Shown here: one piece after another, positions 50,893 through 60,672 of the stretch | Numbering within the stretch: the first letter of the stretch is position 1 | Layout of the letters: the number at the start of each line of letters is the position of its first letter | DNA from: Alphaproteobacteria bacterium | Lineage (GTDB): Bacteria > Pseudomonadota > Alphaproteobacteria > UBA8366 > GCA-2717185 | Length of the DNA: 64,000 bases | Assembly (NCBI GenBank): GCA_012103325.1 | Contig: WLWY01000001.1 | Location: 868,001 to 932,000, forward strand | Direction: 5' to 3' | Notes under the pieces: model-generated | What the model was told of the DNA's origin: nothing | Seen by the model: only the letters and a program-made list of their open reading frames with translations | Databases searched by the model: none | Translations under genes and position numbers: made by a program

Positions 50893-52695
50893 CTATTCGT
50901 CAATATCCGCAAGTTGTCGATCACTCTCTATCGCGTCCTGCTTCGCCGCCAGTGCCTTTGCCAGGCCCGCCTCGTCCGCCGAAGCCGCCGCCGACCGGCC
51001 AAGCTCCGTCACTTCGTGCCGCAAACGCTCATGAACGCGCCGGCCAATCAAATGCCCAAGCCCGCGCCGTGCCTCCTCGACATCCGCCCGCGGACTGGCG
51101 AAAGGCGCCATGACATAGACCTGTTTGTCGAGCACGCCGTCTAACAGCGACGTTACGTCACCTCTGGTGAAGTGGGCCCGAATGGCCTCAAGATCAAGAT
51201 CTGCGCTCCCCGCAAACAGGTTTTGGAGTTGCTGGCGCAAATTGTCAAGGTCGGGCTCAAACGTAACCGCTTCAAGCGCTTCGTCGAATTCGTCGCGCAA
51301 AAGCGGATGATTGATCAGCGCGGCAAGGATCGCCTGCTGCGCGCGCCTATTCTGCCCGCGCAGCTGGTTGCGAAGATGTGCGGCCGGATTGCCCTGCGCC
51401 GGCGCCGCCCCTCGCCGCTTGCCTCCCCCGGACCGAAACGACGCCCACAACCGGTCGCGGACCGCGCTGCGATAATACTCGCGCACGGTCGCGTCGCCGA
51501 TTTCACCAACGCGCTTTTCCAGCCGCGCCTGCAGATCGGCACGGCGCTCCGGTGTATCAACCGGACCCGCACCGGCTTCCAGACGCCAGATCACTTCGGA
51601 TAGCGGCTGCGCTGCCTCCAGAATCTGGCGCATCGCGGCGGCACCCTGCCGGGTAACTAGACTGTCCGGGTCCTCGCCCGGTGGCAGCAAGGCGAAGCGC
51701 AGCGATTTTCCGGGTTCGAGCAGCGGCAAAACCCGCTCGGCCGCGCGGCCGACCGCACGCTGGCCCGCCGTATCGCCGTCGAAACACAACACCGGTTCCG
51801 CCGCAAGGCGCCACACCGCCTTGATCTGATCCTCCGTCATTGCGGTGCCGAGCGGCGCCACCGCTGCCTGGATCCCGGCCTGGGACAGCGCGATGACATC
51901 CATGTAGCCTTCCGTCACGACAAGCGTCCCGGACTCGAAACTCGCCTGCCGGGCGGGGCCGAAATTGTACAAATTCCGGCCCTTGTCGAAGAGCGGCGTA
52001 TCCGGCGAATTGACATACTTTGCCGCCTTCGCCTCACCCATCAGCCTGCCGCCGAAGGCAATCACCCGGTCACGGCGGTCGGCAATCGGGAACATGACCC
52101 GGTCACGAAAGAAAGGATAGGGCGCGCGGCCGTCATCGGGCCGGCGGAGCAACCCGGCCTCGATCAGCTGCGCTTCTTCGATACCTTTCGCTTTCAGCGC
52201 CACCGCCAGGCCGGCGCCATCGGGCGCGTAACCCAGGCGAAACCGTTTGATCGTCTCCGGCTGTAATCCGCGGCCCTGCAGGTAATCGAGCGCCTGACGG
52301 CTCGTGGGTGCATGAAGCTGCGCTTCGAACCAGGCACAGGCGGCTTCGACGACATCGTAAAGATCGCCGCGGCGCTTGGCCTCTGCGCGCGCTTCCGGTG
52401 TCTCGACCGGAACCTCAAGGCCCGCTTCGCCGGCCAGACGTTCGACGGTTTCCGGAAACGACAGTCCTTCGGTATTCATTACGAAGGAAATGACGTCGCC
52501 ATGCGCGCCGCAGCCAAAGCAGTGGTAGAAGCCCTTGTCTTCGCTGACCGTAAACGACGGCGTCTTTTCGTTATGGAAGGGGCACAGACCGGAATGCTCG
52601 CGGCCCTTGCGGGTCAACTTGACTCTTTTGCCAACGATATCCGCCAGCGCGACCCGGGCGCGGATATCTTCGAGAAGCCTGTTCGGAAACGCCAT
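50893..52695 (-). CDS. dnaG: DNA primase
   Basis: 600 residues. The N-terminal zinc-binding domain has GLCPFHNEKTPSFTVSEDKG and YHCFGCGAHGD (CxxH...CxxC). The TOPRIM catalytic domain has LVVTEGYMDVIALSQAG and LCFDGDTAGQRAV, and a helical C-terminal helicase-binding region follows. It makes RNA primers at the replication fork. It sits in the yqeY-dnaG-rpoD order found in many bacteria. The start at 52695 gives the standard MAFPNRLLEDIRARV opening. Repeat A3 lies in the gap to yqeY. Confidence 0.97.
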   Translation of the reverse strand: MAFPNRLLEDIRARVALADIVGKRVKLTRKGREHSGLCPFHNEKTPSFTVSEDKGFYHCFGCGAHGDVISFVMNTEGLSFPETVERLAGEAGLEVPVETPEARAEAKRRGDLYDVVEAACAWFEAQLHAPTSRQALDYLQGRGLQPETIKRFRLGYAPDGAGLAVALKAKGIEEAQLIEAGLLRRPDDGRAPYPFFRDRVMFPIADRRDRVIAFGGRLMGEAKAAKYVNSPDTPLFDKGRNLYNFGPARQASFESGTLVVTEGYMDVIALSQAGIQAAVAPLGTAMTEDQIKAVWRLAAEPVLCFDGDTAGQRAVGRAAERVLPLLEPGKSLRFALLPPGEDPDSLVTRQGAAAMRQILEAAQPLSEVIWRLEAGAGPVDTPERRADLQARLEKRVGEIGDATVREYYRSAVRDRLWASFRSGGGKRRGAAPAQGNPAAHLRNQLRGQNRRAQQAILAALINHPLLRDEFDEALEAVTFEPDLDNLRQQLQNLFAGSADLDLEAIRAHFTRGDVTSLLDGVLDKQVYVMAPFASPRADVEEARRGLGHLIGRRVHERLRHEVTELGRSAAASADEAGLAKALAAKQDAIESDRQLADIDE

Positions 52696-52750
52696 AAACT
52701 CAGGTCCGCCTTACCGCGTATATTATGCCCGCTAACGACTACGTCTGTCT

Positions 52751-52883
52751 CTAGTGTGATGATCCTAAAGTTTGTCGCATCGAATGCGTCGGATTTTAGG
52801 GTCTGAATCACACTAGACTCTAATAGTTAGTGTGCTGATTCACGCGAAATTCAATCCTTCGAATTTCACGATCAGGACACTAG
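52751..52883. repeat. CTAG-bounded 133-bp double-hairpin repeat, family A copy 3
   Basis: Exactly 133 bp from CTAG (52751-52754) to CTAG (52880-52883), same plan as copies 1 and 2. The terminal CTAG provides the TAG stop of yqeY on the minus strand. The repeat fills most of the 184-base gap between yqeY and dnaG, so it is part of the transcript if they form one operon. Confidence 0.85.
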
Positions 52884-53335
52884 GATAGCCGTTGTTTCGC
52901 AATCGCGCCCGCTTTGCCAAAATCCATCTGGCCGGCATAGCGTTCCCGCAGCGCCGCCATCACCTTGCCCATTTGCTTTAGACTGTCCGCACCGGCCGCG
53001 TCGATCGCTGCGCCAACCGCCGCCTCGACTTCGCTATCGTTGAGCTGTTTGGGCAGAAAGCGCTCGATAATCTCGATTTCGTCCTGTTCCTGCTCGGCCA
53101 GTTCGGGCCGCTCGCCCTGTTCGTACATCTTTATGCTTTCGCGACGTTGCTTGACCATCGTCTCCAGCATCGAAAGCACTTCGGTATCGTCGACTTCCGT
53201 TTTTTTGCCGTCGGCGCGCGCCGCGATATCGCGATCCTTGAGCGCGGCCAGAACCAGCCTCAACGTCGCGGTCGCGCATTTGTCCTTCGCGCGCATGGCC
53301 TCCTTCAGCGACTCGCTCAATACATTGCGAAGCAT
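52880..53335 (-). CDS. yqeY: GatB/YqeY domain protein
   Basis: 151 residues, full length for YqeY. LSESLKEAMRAKDKCATATLRLVLAALKDRDI, VLSMLETMVKQRRESIKMYEQ, LAEQEQDEIEIIERFLP, DSLKQMGKVMAALRERYAGQMD. The family resembles the tail domain of the tRNA amidotransferase subunit GatB; its role is not settled, but it often sits next to dnaG and rpoD. GGAGG 7 bases upstream of ATG 53335 sets the start; the longer frame runs through the carA promoter region and is unlikely. Stop is in repeat A3. Confidence 0.92.
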   Translation of the reverse strand: MLRNVLSESLKEAMRAKDKCATATLRLVLAALKDRDIAARADGKKTEVDDTEVLSMLETMVKQRRESIKMYEQGERPELAEQEQDEIEIIERFLPKQLNDSEVEAAVGAAIDAAGADSLKQMGKVMAALRERYAGQMDFGKAGAIAKQRLS

Positions 53336-53539
53336 TCCGGCCTCCGGTGTTAAACCCGTGTCCACTAGTATGTATATGCCCCTCGAATCCGCCGCGTCCC
53401 GCGCGACGGATTCAGGATCCATCGCGGGCGTGTACGGACTCAGGCGAAACGGTACCTGATCCATACGGCGATAGCAACTTTCAGGGATTTTCCAACGCGT
53501 TGAAAATAAACGAAAAAAATAGATAAAATCGCTTGACCC

Positions 53540-53555
53540 TGGCACATGATTTGCT
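53540..53555 (+). promoter_or_regulatory. perfect sigma-54 (RpoN) promoter upstream of carA
   Basis: TGGCACATGATTTGCT matches the TGGCAC-N5-TTGCW consensus at every defined base, with the required 10 bases between GG (53541-53542) and GC (53553-53554). Transcription would start near 53566, about 104 bases before the carA ATG. The 334-base gap between yqeY and carA holds no gene. Confidence 0.75.
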
Positions 53556-53669
53556 TAGAACACCGGCAATTCACCGATGCACGACTGTGGCTCATGCGCA
53601 CGGTTCGCCGATTTATGTCGACGAATCAGCGATATGCGCCCCGACACCGCCCGAGAGTGCGATCCTCGC

Positions 53670-54842
53670 ATGCCGAATCCGACGACGACGTCCGCCACGC
53701 CGCCCGATGGGTGCACAGCGGCGCTGATTCTTGCCGACGGCAGCGTATTCTGGGGACGCGGCGTCGGCGCGACCGGCAATGCAGTCGGCGAAGTCTGTTT
53801 CAACACTTCGATCACCGGGTATCAGGAAATCCTGACCGACCCGTCCTATGCCGGACAGATCATCACCTTCACCTTTCCGCATATCGGCAATGTCGGCGCC
53901 AATACCGAAGATATCGAAACGATTACGCCGGCCGCGCGCGGCTGCGTCCTGCGCGCGGATATCACGCAGCCGTCGAACTTTCGCTCGGTTCAGCATCTCG
54001 ACGGGTGGCTAAAAGGCCATAACCTTGTCGGCGTCGCGGGAGTCGACACGCGCCGACTGACCCGGCGCATCCGCGATCTGGGCGCGCCGCACGGCATCGT
54101 GATCCACGATCCGACGGGCACTTTCGATATTGCCGCCCGGCAGGAAGAAGCATCGGCGTGGCCGGGGCTCGAAGGCATGGATCTGGCCAAGACGGTAAGC
54201 TGCACGCAATCCTACGAATGGACGGAAACGGCCTGGGCGCTGGGTAACGGATACGGTCAGCTCGACAGGCCCCGGTTCCGTGTCGTTGCGGTGGATTACG
54301 GCGCCAAGCGCAATATCCTGCGCTGCCTCGCCGATCTGGGCTGCGCAGTCACCGTGGTACCGGCGACGGCAACGGCCGACGACATCCTGCGCCATAAACC
54401 GGACGGCGTTTTCCTATCCAACGGCCCGGGCGACCCGGCGGCAACGGGCGTGCACGCAATTCCAACGGTAAAGGCGGTCATCGGTGCCGGCATCCCGACC
54501 TTCGGCATCTGCCTCGGCTATCAGATCCTGGCGCTGGCGCTCGGCGCGCAAACCGGGAAGATGCATCACGGCCACCGCGGCGCGAACCATCCGGTTAAGG
54601 ATCTGGAGACCGGCAAGGTGGAAATCACCAGCCAGAACCACGGATTCGTCGTCGACCCAGAGTCACTGCCGGACAATGTCGTCCTGACGCACCAATCGCT
54701 GTTCGACGGGACGCCCGAGGGCCTGCGCGTCACCGACCATCCGGTCTTCGGCGTGCAGCACCACCCCGAGGCCTCGCCCGGCCCGCAAGACAGCCACTAC
54801 CTGTTCAAGCGTTTCGTCGCGCTGATGGAAAAGCATGCCTAA
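53670..54842 (+). CDS. carA: carbamoyl-phosphate synthase small (glutaminase) subunit
   Basis: 390 residues. The N-terminal CPSase domain has [20 protein letters not shown] and [20 protein letters not shown]. The class I glutamine amidotransferase domain has [15 protein letters not shown] (catalytic Cys), [11 protein letters not shown] and the His-Glu pair in [12 protein letters not shown]. It releases ammonia from glutamine for CarB in arginine and pyrimidine synthesis. ATG 53670 is preferred; ATG 53634 is possible. It overlaps carB by 8 bases. Confidence 0.97.
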   Translation: MPNPTTTSATPPDGCTAALILADGSVFWGRGVGATGNAVGEVCFNTSITGYQEILTDPSYAGQIITFTFPHIGNVGANTEDIETITPAARGCVLRADITQPSNFRSVQHLDGWLKGHNLVGVAGVDTRRLTRRIRDLGAPHGIVIHDPTGTFDIAARQEEASAWPGLEGMDLAKTVSCTQSYEWTETAWALGNGYGQLDRPRFRVVAVDYGAKRNILRCLADLGCAVTVVPATATADDILRHKPDGVFLSNGPGDPAATGVHAIPTVKAVIGAGIPTFGICLGYQILALALGAQTGKMHHGHRGANHPVKDLETGKVEITSQNHGFVVDPESLPDNVVLTHQSLFDGTPEGLRVTDHPVFGVQHHPEASPGPQDSHYLFKRFVALMEKHA

Positions 54843-57800
54843 ACGCACCGATATCGAATCAATCCTTATTATTGGGGCGGGGCCGATTGTGATCGGGCAG
54901 GCGTGCGAGTTCGACTATTCGGGCACGCAGGCTTGCAAGGTGCTGAAGGAAGAAGGCTACCGGATCATCCTCGCCAACTCGAACCCGGCGACGATCATGA
55001 CAGATCCCGGTCTGGCCGACGCGACCTATGTCGAACCGGTGACGCCGGACACGGTGCGCAAGATTATCGAACGGGAGCGCCCCGACGCCGTCCTGCCGAC
55101 CATGGGTGGGCAGACCGGGCTCAATACCGCACTCGAGCTCGACCGGCAGGGCGTGCTGGCGGAACTCGGCGTCGAAATGATCGCCGCCAAGGGCGAAGTG
55201 ATCGAGAAAGCGGAAGATCGCCTGAAATTCCGTGAAGCGATGGAAGCGATCGGGCTGGAGTGCCCAAGATCGCGCCTGGTGCGCGACATGAACGAGGCCT
55301 TCGAGGCGCTGGAGATTGTCGGGCTGCCGGCCATCATCCGGCCATCCTTCACGCTGGGCGGCACCGGTGGCGGCATCGCCTACAACCGGGAAGAATTTGC
55401 GCAACTGGTCGAGGGTGGCTTGCGGGCCTCGCCAACGACCGAAGTCCTGGTCGAGGAATCGGTGCTCGGCTGGAAAGAGTTCGAGATGGAGGTCGTGCGC
55501 GACCGCGCCGACAACTGCATCATCGTGTGCTCCATCGAGAACATCGATCCGATGGGCATCCATACCGGCGACTCGATTACCGTGGCACCGGCGCTGACCC
55601 TGACCGACAAGGAATACCAGATCATGCGCAACGCCTCGATCGCGTGCCTGCGCGAGATCGGGGTCGACACCGGCGGATCGAACGTGCAGTTCGCGGTCAA
55701 CCCCGCGGACGGACGGCTCGTCGTGATCGAGATGAACCCGCGGGTCTCCCGTTCCTCAGCGCTAGCCTCCAAAGCAACCGGGTTTCCCATCGCGAAAGTG
55801 GCGGCATTGCTGGCGGTCGGCTACACGCTCGATGAAATCGACAACGACATCACCAAAATCACGCCGGCCAGCTTCGAGCCGACGATCGACTACGTCGTCA
55901 CCAAAGTACCGCGCTTTACGTTCGAAAAATTCGCCGGCGCGGAGGCGACCCTGACGACCTCGATGAAATCGGTCGGGGAAGGCATGGCGATCGGCCGCAC
56001 GTTTGCGGAAAGCGTACAGAAAGCGCTGCGTTCGATGGAAACCGATCTGACCGGGTTCAACGAGGTCGCCATCGAAGACGCCGCCGACGGCGACCGGGAT
56101 GCCGTACGGGCTGCCTTGGCGCGGCCGGTACCGGACCGCCTTCTGATCGTGGCACAGGCCTTCCGGCACGGGCTGTCGGTCGAAGAAATTCACAGCGCCT
56201 GCAAGATCGATCCCTGGTTCCTGGAACAGATCGCCGAAATCGTACGCGTCGAAGAAACGGTGCGCGAGGATGGTCTGCCGGAGAACCATCTCGGCCTGCT
56301 TCGCCTGAAGTCGATGGGTTTTTCCGATGCCCGGCTCGGCGAGTTGACAGGCCTGACGGAGGAGGCAGTCGCCACGCGGCGGCTCGATCTGAAAGTGACA
56401 CCCGCGTTCAAGCGCATCGACACCTGTGCGGCCGAATTCCCATCCCTGACGCCATACATGTACGCGACCTATGAAGGCGACGGCAGCGGTCCCTCCGAAT
56501 GCGAGGCAGATGTCTCCGACCGTAAGAAAGTCGTCATCCTGGGCGGCGGGCCGAACCGGATCGGCCAGGGGATCGAGTTCGATTATTGCTGTGTCCATGC
56601 GGTGTTCGCCCTCGCGGAGGCCGGTTACGAAACCATCATGGTCAACTGCAATCCGGAAACGGTCTCGACCGACTACGACACCTCCGACCGGCTTTATTTC
56701 GAGCCGCTAACCACGGAAGACGTGCTGTCGCTGCTCCGCACCGAACAGGAAAAAGGCACGCTGCACGGCGTCGTCGTACAGTTCGGCGGACAGACGCCGC
56801 TGAAGCTCGCCGCCGGGTTGGCCGACGCCGGCATCCCGATTCTCGGCACCGCGCCCGATGCGATCGATCACGCGGAAGACCGGGAACGGTTTCAGCAACT
56901 GCTGAAAGATCTGAACCTGCGCCAACCGCCGAACGGCATCGCGTTTTCGGTAGAGCAAGCGGAAAAAATCGCCGAGGACGTCGGCTATCCCGTCCTGATC
57001 CGGCCGTCCTACGTGCTGGGCGGACGCGCCATGGAACGCGTACATGACGTACACGCGTTGCAACGCTATATGGCGACGGCCGTGCAGGTTTCCGGCGCCC
57101 ATCCCGTTCTGATCGACCGATTCCTGCGCGATGCGATCGAAATCGATGTCGACGCGATATGCGACGGCGAGCAGGTCCATGTCGCCGGCATCATGGAGCA
57201 TATCGAAGAGGCGGGTATTCATTCAGGCGACAGCGCTTGCTCGCTGCCCCCTTATTCGCTTTCCGATGACATCATCGCGGAAATCCGCCGGCAGACCGAA
57301 GCGCTTGCGCACGGATTGAGCGTCGTCGGGTTGATGAACGTCCAGTACGCCGTCAAGGATGGCGACGTCTACATTATCGAGGTGAACCCGCGCGCGAGCC
57401 GGACCGTGCCTTTCGTCGCCAAGGCGACCGGTGTGCCGATCGCCAAGATCGCGGCGCGGGTCATGGCCGGAGAGAAGCTGACGGACTTCGAGCTCGACGG
57501 CAACGCGGTCGGCGATCATGTCGCGGTCAAAGAAGCTGTATTTCCCTTCGCGCGGTTTCCTGGCGTCGATGTGATGCTCGGCCCGGAAATGAAATCGACC
57601 GGCGAGGTCATGGGGCTGGACCGCGATTTCGCCCGTGCCTTCGCCAAAGCCCAGCTCGGCAGCGGAACCGTGCTGCCGCAAAAAGGCACCGTCTTCATTT
57701 CCGTGCGCGACGAGGACAAGGAAGCCATGGCGCCGTTGGCGCAAGAGCTGGTGGAAATGGGCTTCGATATCGTCGCAACCCGCGGAACCGCACGGTTTTT

Positions 57801-58086
57801 CGAAGGGCGCGGCTTGGAAGTACGATACATTAACAAGGTGCTGGAAGGGTCGCCGCATATTGTGGACGCCATGATCGACGGTGAAATCGACCTAATCTTC
57901 AATACGACGGAGGGTCGGAAGGCCATGGAAGACAGCTTCAGCCTGCGCCGCACCGCGCTCATGCGGTCGCTTCCCTATTACACGACGGTTTCCGGTGCCC
58001 GAGCTGCGACACAAGCGATTCAAGCTTTAAAAGCCGACTCCCTTGATGTTGCGCCCTTGCAATCCTATTTTAAGAGCGCCTACTAG
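54835..58086 (+). CDS. carB: carbamoyl-phosphate synthase large subunit
   Basis: 1083 residues, full length. Two ATP-grasp halves are seen: the first with [37 protein letters not shown] and [20 protein letters not shown]; the second with [36 protein letters not shown] and [19 protein letters not shown]. The C-terminal MGS-type allosteric domain has [20 protein letters not shown] and [22 protein letters not shown]. It uses ammonia from CarA, bicarbonate and two ATP. The start overlaps the end of carA (ATGCCTAA). Confidence 0.98.
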   Translation: MPKRTDIESILIIGAGPIVIGQACEFDYSGTQACKVLKEEGYRIILANSNPATIMTDPGLADATYVEPVTPDTVRKIIERERPDAVLPTMGGQTGLNTALELDRQGVLAELGVEMIAAKGEVIEKAEDRLKFREAMEAIGLECPRSRLVRDMNEAFEALEIVGLPAIIRPSFTLGGTGGGIAYNREEFAQLVEGGLRASPTTEVLVEESVLGWKEFEMEVVRDRADNCIIVCSIENIDPMGIHTGDSITVAPALTLTDKEYQIMRNASIACLREIGVDTGGSNVQFAVNPADGRLVVIEMNPRVSRSSALASKATGFPIAKVAALLAVGYTLDEIDNDITKITPASFEPTIDYVVTKVPRFTFEKFAGAEATLTTSMKSVGEGMAIGRTFAESVQKALRSMETDLTGFNEVAIEDAADGDRDAVRAALARPVPDRLLIVAQAFRHGLSVEEIHSACKIDPWFLEQIAEIVRVEETVREDGLPENHLGLLRLKSMGFSDARLGELTGLTEEAVATRRLDLKVTPAFKRIDTCAAEFPSLTPYMYATYEGDGSGPSECEADVSDRKKVVILGGGPNRIGQGIEFDYCCVHAVFALAEAGYETIMVNCNPETVSTDYDTSDRLYFEPLTTEDVLSLLRTEQEKGTLHGVVVQFGGQTPLKLAAGLADAGIPILGTAPDAIDHAEDRERFQQLLKDLNLRQPPNGIAFSVEQAEKIAEDVGYPVLIRPSYVLGGRAMERVHDVHALQRYMATAVQVSGAHPVLIDRFLRDAIEIDVDAICDGEQVHVAGIMEHIEEAGIHSGDSACSLPPYSLSDDIIAEIRRQTEALAHGLSVVGLMNVQYAVKDGDVYIIEVNPRASRTVPFVAKATGVPIAKIAARVMAGEKLTDFELDGNAVGDHVAVKEAVFPFARFPGVDVMLGPEMKSTGEVMGLDRDFARAFAKAQLGSGTVLPQKGTVFISVRDEDKEAMAPLAQELVEMGFDIVATRGTARFFEGRGLEVRYINKVLEGSPHIVDAMIDGEIDLIFNTTEGRKAMEDSFSLRRTALMRSLPYYTTVSGARAATQAIQALKADSLDVAPLQSYFKSAY

Positions 58087-58213
58087 GTATCGGTTCGTTT
58101 GCGGGTTTTTAACTATTCCCTAACATGTTGACGGAAGACCGAATCGCGCGGACGATGCGCCAGACGGCGTTCTTGTGACACGACACTTGTTTATCGAACG
58201 TTGAGTGAATGCG

Positions 58214-58687
58214 ATGCAGAAAGTTCCCATGACGACAGGCGGTTTCGACAACCTCCAGTCTGAGCTAAAAGAGCTGAAATCGAACGACCGTCCCGCGGTT
58301 ATCAAGGCAATTGCCGAAGCCCGCGAACATGGCGATCTGTCGGAAAACGCCGAATATCATGCGGCGCGAGACCGGCAGAGCTTCATTGAAGGGCGAATCG
58401 CGGAGATCGAGGATAAGATCAGCCGAGCGGATGTCATCGACGTTTCGAAGCTGAGCGGCAAGAAAGTCCAGTTCGGCGCGACCGTGACCATCGCGGACGA
58501 AGAAACCGACGAGAAAACCACCTATCAGATCGTCGGCGAGCACGAGGCGGATATCGCGGATGGGCGGCTTTCCGTTGCCGCGCCGATCGCGCGTGCATTG
58601 ATCGGCAAGTCAGTCGGTGAATCCGTCGAAGTCGTCACGCCGCGTGGCCAGAAGGACTATGAGATCGTCAAGGTCCGCTTCAAATAG
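58214..58687 (+). CDS. greA: transcription elongation factor GreA
   Basis: 157 residues, the usual length. The N-terminal coiled coil has [14 protein letters not shown], then [23 protein letters not shown] with the acidic tip DLSENAEY that stimulates RNA cleavage in stalled polymerase. The C-terminal FKBP-like domain has [16 protein letters not shown], and [24 protein letters not shown] 58214 is chosen by family length ([11 protein letters not shown]); GTG 58205 is an alternative. It follows carB by 127 bases, a common order in alphaproteobacteria. Confidence 0.97.
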   Translation: MQKVPMTTGGFDNLQSELKELKSNDRPAVIKAIAEAREHGDLSENAEYHAARDRQSFIEGRIAEIEDKISRADVIDVSKLSGKKVQFGATVTIADEETDEKTTYQIVGEHEADIADGRLSVAAPIARALIGKSVGESVEVVTPRGQKDYEIVKVRFK

Positions 58688-58727
58688 GCGGGACGGGCGC
58701 TCGTCCGGGCATAATCAGCTATTCGCT

Positions 58728-58868
58728 CTAGATCAGATCAGGGTTTCTTGGAATCGCCTTTGGCGATCCAAAAACCGTGTGAATCTGATCTAACTTATTG
58801 AGAACGGTCGGATTCACAAGAAGTGACGAACCCATAAAATGGGTTCGTCTAAACTTGATCCGATCTAG
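58728..58868. repeat. CTAG-bounded 141-bp double-hairpin repeat, family B copy 1
   Basis: Exactly 141 bp from CTAG (58728-58731) to CTAG (58865-58868), with inverted ends CTAGATCAGATC / GATCCGATCTAG. Internal hairpins include TGGAATCGCC/GGCGATCCA. The terminal CTAG supplies the TAG stop of the Lrp-type gene (minus strand). It fills most of the gap between greA and that gene. Confidence 0.85.
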
Positions 58869-59353
58869 TATTCCGCGCCATCGGCGTCGATGGGCACGCC
58901 GTATTTCTGTTTCGACAGGCGAATCGCGAGCGCGGATTTGACGTGGCTCACATTTGGGGCAGCCGTCAGCTGAGATGTGAGAAACCGGTTATAGTTATCC
59001 CAATCGTGCGCCACGATCTTGAGCAGAAAATCCGTCTCGCCCGCCAACATGTGGCATTCGCGCACTTCCGGCCAGCCCGTCACCAGCGTTTCAAACGCAA
59101 CGAGATCCGATTCCGCCTGGCTTGTCAGCCCGACCTGCGCAAAGACCATCACGCCGAAGCCGAGCAGTTCCGGATCGACGTCCGCATGATAGCCGCGGAT
59201 AAACCCGGCCTCCTCCAGCGCGCGGACACGGCGCAGGCAGGGCGGTGCGGAAATTCCCGCGCGGCGAGCCAACTCGACATTCGTTATGCGACCGTCATCC
59301 TGCAGGTCCCGCAGAATACGGCGGTCGATTCGGTCGAGTTTCACACGGCGCAT
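58865..59353 (-). CDS. Lrp/AsnC-family transcriptional regulator
   Basis: 162 residues. N-terminal helix-turn-helix: KLDRIDRRILRDLQDDGRIT, VELARRAGISAPPCLRRVRALEEAGFIRGYH. C-terminal RAM ligand domain: VMVFAQVGLTSQAESDLVAFE, VRECHMLAGETDFLLKIVAHD. It probably senses an amino acid and regulates one or few operons. ATG 59353 has GGGA upstream; ATG 59365 and 59368 also lie in frame. The TAG stop lies in the terminal CTAG of repeat B1. Divergent from the ELM1-like gene. Confidence 0.92.
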   Translation of the reverse strand: MRRVKLDRIDRRILRDLQDDGRITNVELARRAGISAPPCLRRVRALEEAGFIRGYHADVDPELLGFGVMVFAQVGLTSQAESDLVAFETLVTGWPEVRECHMLAGETDFLLKIVAHDWDNYNRFLTSQLTAAPNVSHVKSALAIRLSKQKYGVPIDADGAEY

Positions 59354-59464
59354 AAGCGATCCCATCAAGTTTGGCGGAGTAATAATATTACAAGGTTGCG
59401 GATTCCGCGCAAGGGCGGGTATTCACCTTGTCCCACTATCAACGATCCTTAGTATAAACCCTTC

Positions 59465-60421
59465 ATGACCGAGAAATTCGCCTGGGTCCTCACCGAAGGC
59501 ATGGCCGGCATGGTCACGCAGGCCGTTGGGCTGGCCGAGGCGGTCGGCCTGCCGTTCGAAGAGAAAGTCATCAAACTGAGCCTCCCTTGGCGGTGGCTGC
59601 TGCCACGCTTTTGGCCGCGCGGCGTTGCGGGACTTGCCGGAACGAGCGATCCTCTGACGCCGCCATGGCCGGATCTCGTGATTTCCTGTGGCCGAAAATC
59701 AGTCGGTCCCGCCCTGTCGGTCAAGCACCAAAGCGGCGACCGGACCTTCGCCGTGCATATCCAGAACCCACATTTATCATCGGGCGCATTCGACCTGATT
59801 GTAGCGGCGACTCACGACCGGTTGACCGGCGAAAACGTTGTCGTGACCAAAGGCGCGCTGCACCGGACGACTGCGGCGCGGCTCGATGCCGCCGGTGCCG
59901 GATACCGCGACGCCTTGGCCGCTGTGCCGCGCCCCCTGACCGCCGTCTTGGTCGGCGGGCCCAACCGGGTCTACCGGATGACGCCGGACGTCATGAAGAT
60001 CTTCGCATCGAAGCTCAAGGCCTTTACCGAAGCAACCGGTGGCAGTCTTGCGGTTACCCCGTCGCGGCGAACCGGCGCTGAAAATGTCGCCGCGCTGAGA
60101 GCCGGCCTGAAAGACACTGCAGCCGTCATCTGGGACGGTACGGGCGACAATCCGTATTTCGGTTATCTGGCGCTCGCCGACCAGATTGTCGTGACCTGCG
60201 ATTCGGTCAGCATGGTGTCCGAAGCCTGCGCCACGGGGAAACCGGTCTATGTTGTCGACCTGCCGGGCGGCGGCGACAAGTTCCGACAGTTTCACGACGA
60301 CCTGCGCAAGGACGGCATCACCCGCCCCTTCACCGGCGTTCCGGAAGACTGGCACTACGAGCCGTTCGACGACACGGCTCGCGTCGCGGCAGAGATCCAA
60401 CGGCGGATGGGACACGCGTAG
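59465..60421 (+). CDS. ELM1-like (DUF1022) family protein
   Basis: 318 residues: FAWVLTEGMAGMVTQAVGLAE, PDLVISCGRKSVGPALSVK, FAVHIQNPHLSSGAFDLIV, TAVLVGGPNRVYRMTPDV, VIWDGTGDNPYFGYLALADQ and VTCDSVSMVSEACATGKPVYV. These match the bacterial homologues of plant mitochondrial fission factor ELM1, a GT-B-like fold with unproven bacterial role. Stop codon TAG lies in the left end of repeat B2. The start at 59465 has no strong ribosome site, and the gap to the divergent Lrp gene is 111 bases. Confidence 0.85.
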   Translation: MTEKFAWVLTEGMAGMVTQAVGLAEAVGLPFEEKVIKLSLPWRWLLPRFWPRGVAGLAGTSDPLTPPWPDLVISCGRKSVGPALSVKHQSGDRTFAVHIQNPHLSSGAFDLIVAATHDRLTGENVVVTKGALHRTTAARLDAAGAGYRDALAAVPRPLTAVLVGGPNRVYRMTPDVMKIFASKLKAFTEATGGSLAVTPSRRTGAENVAALRAGLKDTAAVIWDGTGDNPYFGYLALADQIVVTCDSVSMVSEACATGKPVYVVDLPGGGDKFRQFHDDLRKDGITRPFTGVPEDWHYEPFDDTARVAAEIQRRMGHA

Positions 60422-60558
60422 AGCAGATCGTGACTGCATGGAATCGCCTTTGGCGATCCAGCAGCCGCGTGAATCTGCTCTCCGTCATTAATATCGAGCG
60501 CATTCACGAGACAAGTCGGACCCACAACTTGGGTTCGACTTGTCTCGATGCGCTCTTG
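60418..60558. repeat. 141-bp double-hairpin repeat, family B copy 2
   Basis: Exactly 141 bp from GTAG (60418-60421) to CTTG (60555-60558), each one base from CTAG. The first half holds the same TGGAATCGCC/GGCGATCCA hairpin as copy 1; the second half is a longer stem (CGAGACAAGTCGGACCCA against TGGGTTCGACTTGTCTCG). The TAG in the left end is the stop codon of the ELM1-like gene. Confidence 0.8.
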
Positions 60559-60672
60559 CGCCACACCCCAAGGAACAGGATCGCGATTGCCAAGAATCCG
60601 GCGAGTCCCTATACCTTTTTGGCCCAACATGCGGATCAGCCGCCACTCCGGGCCGGTACGCCAGGTGACATC

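Noticed and set aside
53336..53545. Upstream extension of yqeY
   Set aside because: YqeY family length and GGAGG before ATG 53335 fix the start; the extension covers the carA promoter region.
60430..60672. 81-residue N-terminal extension of the large unknown protein
   Set aside because: It would translate the mobile-like repeat B2; a ribosome site precedes ATG 60673.
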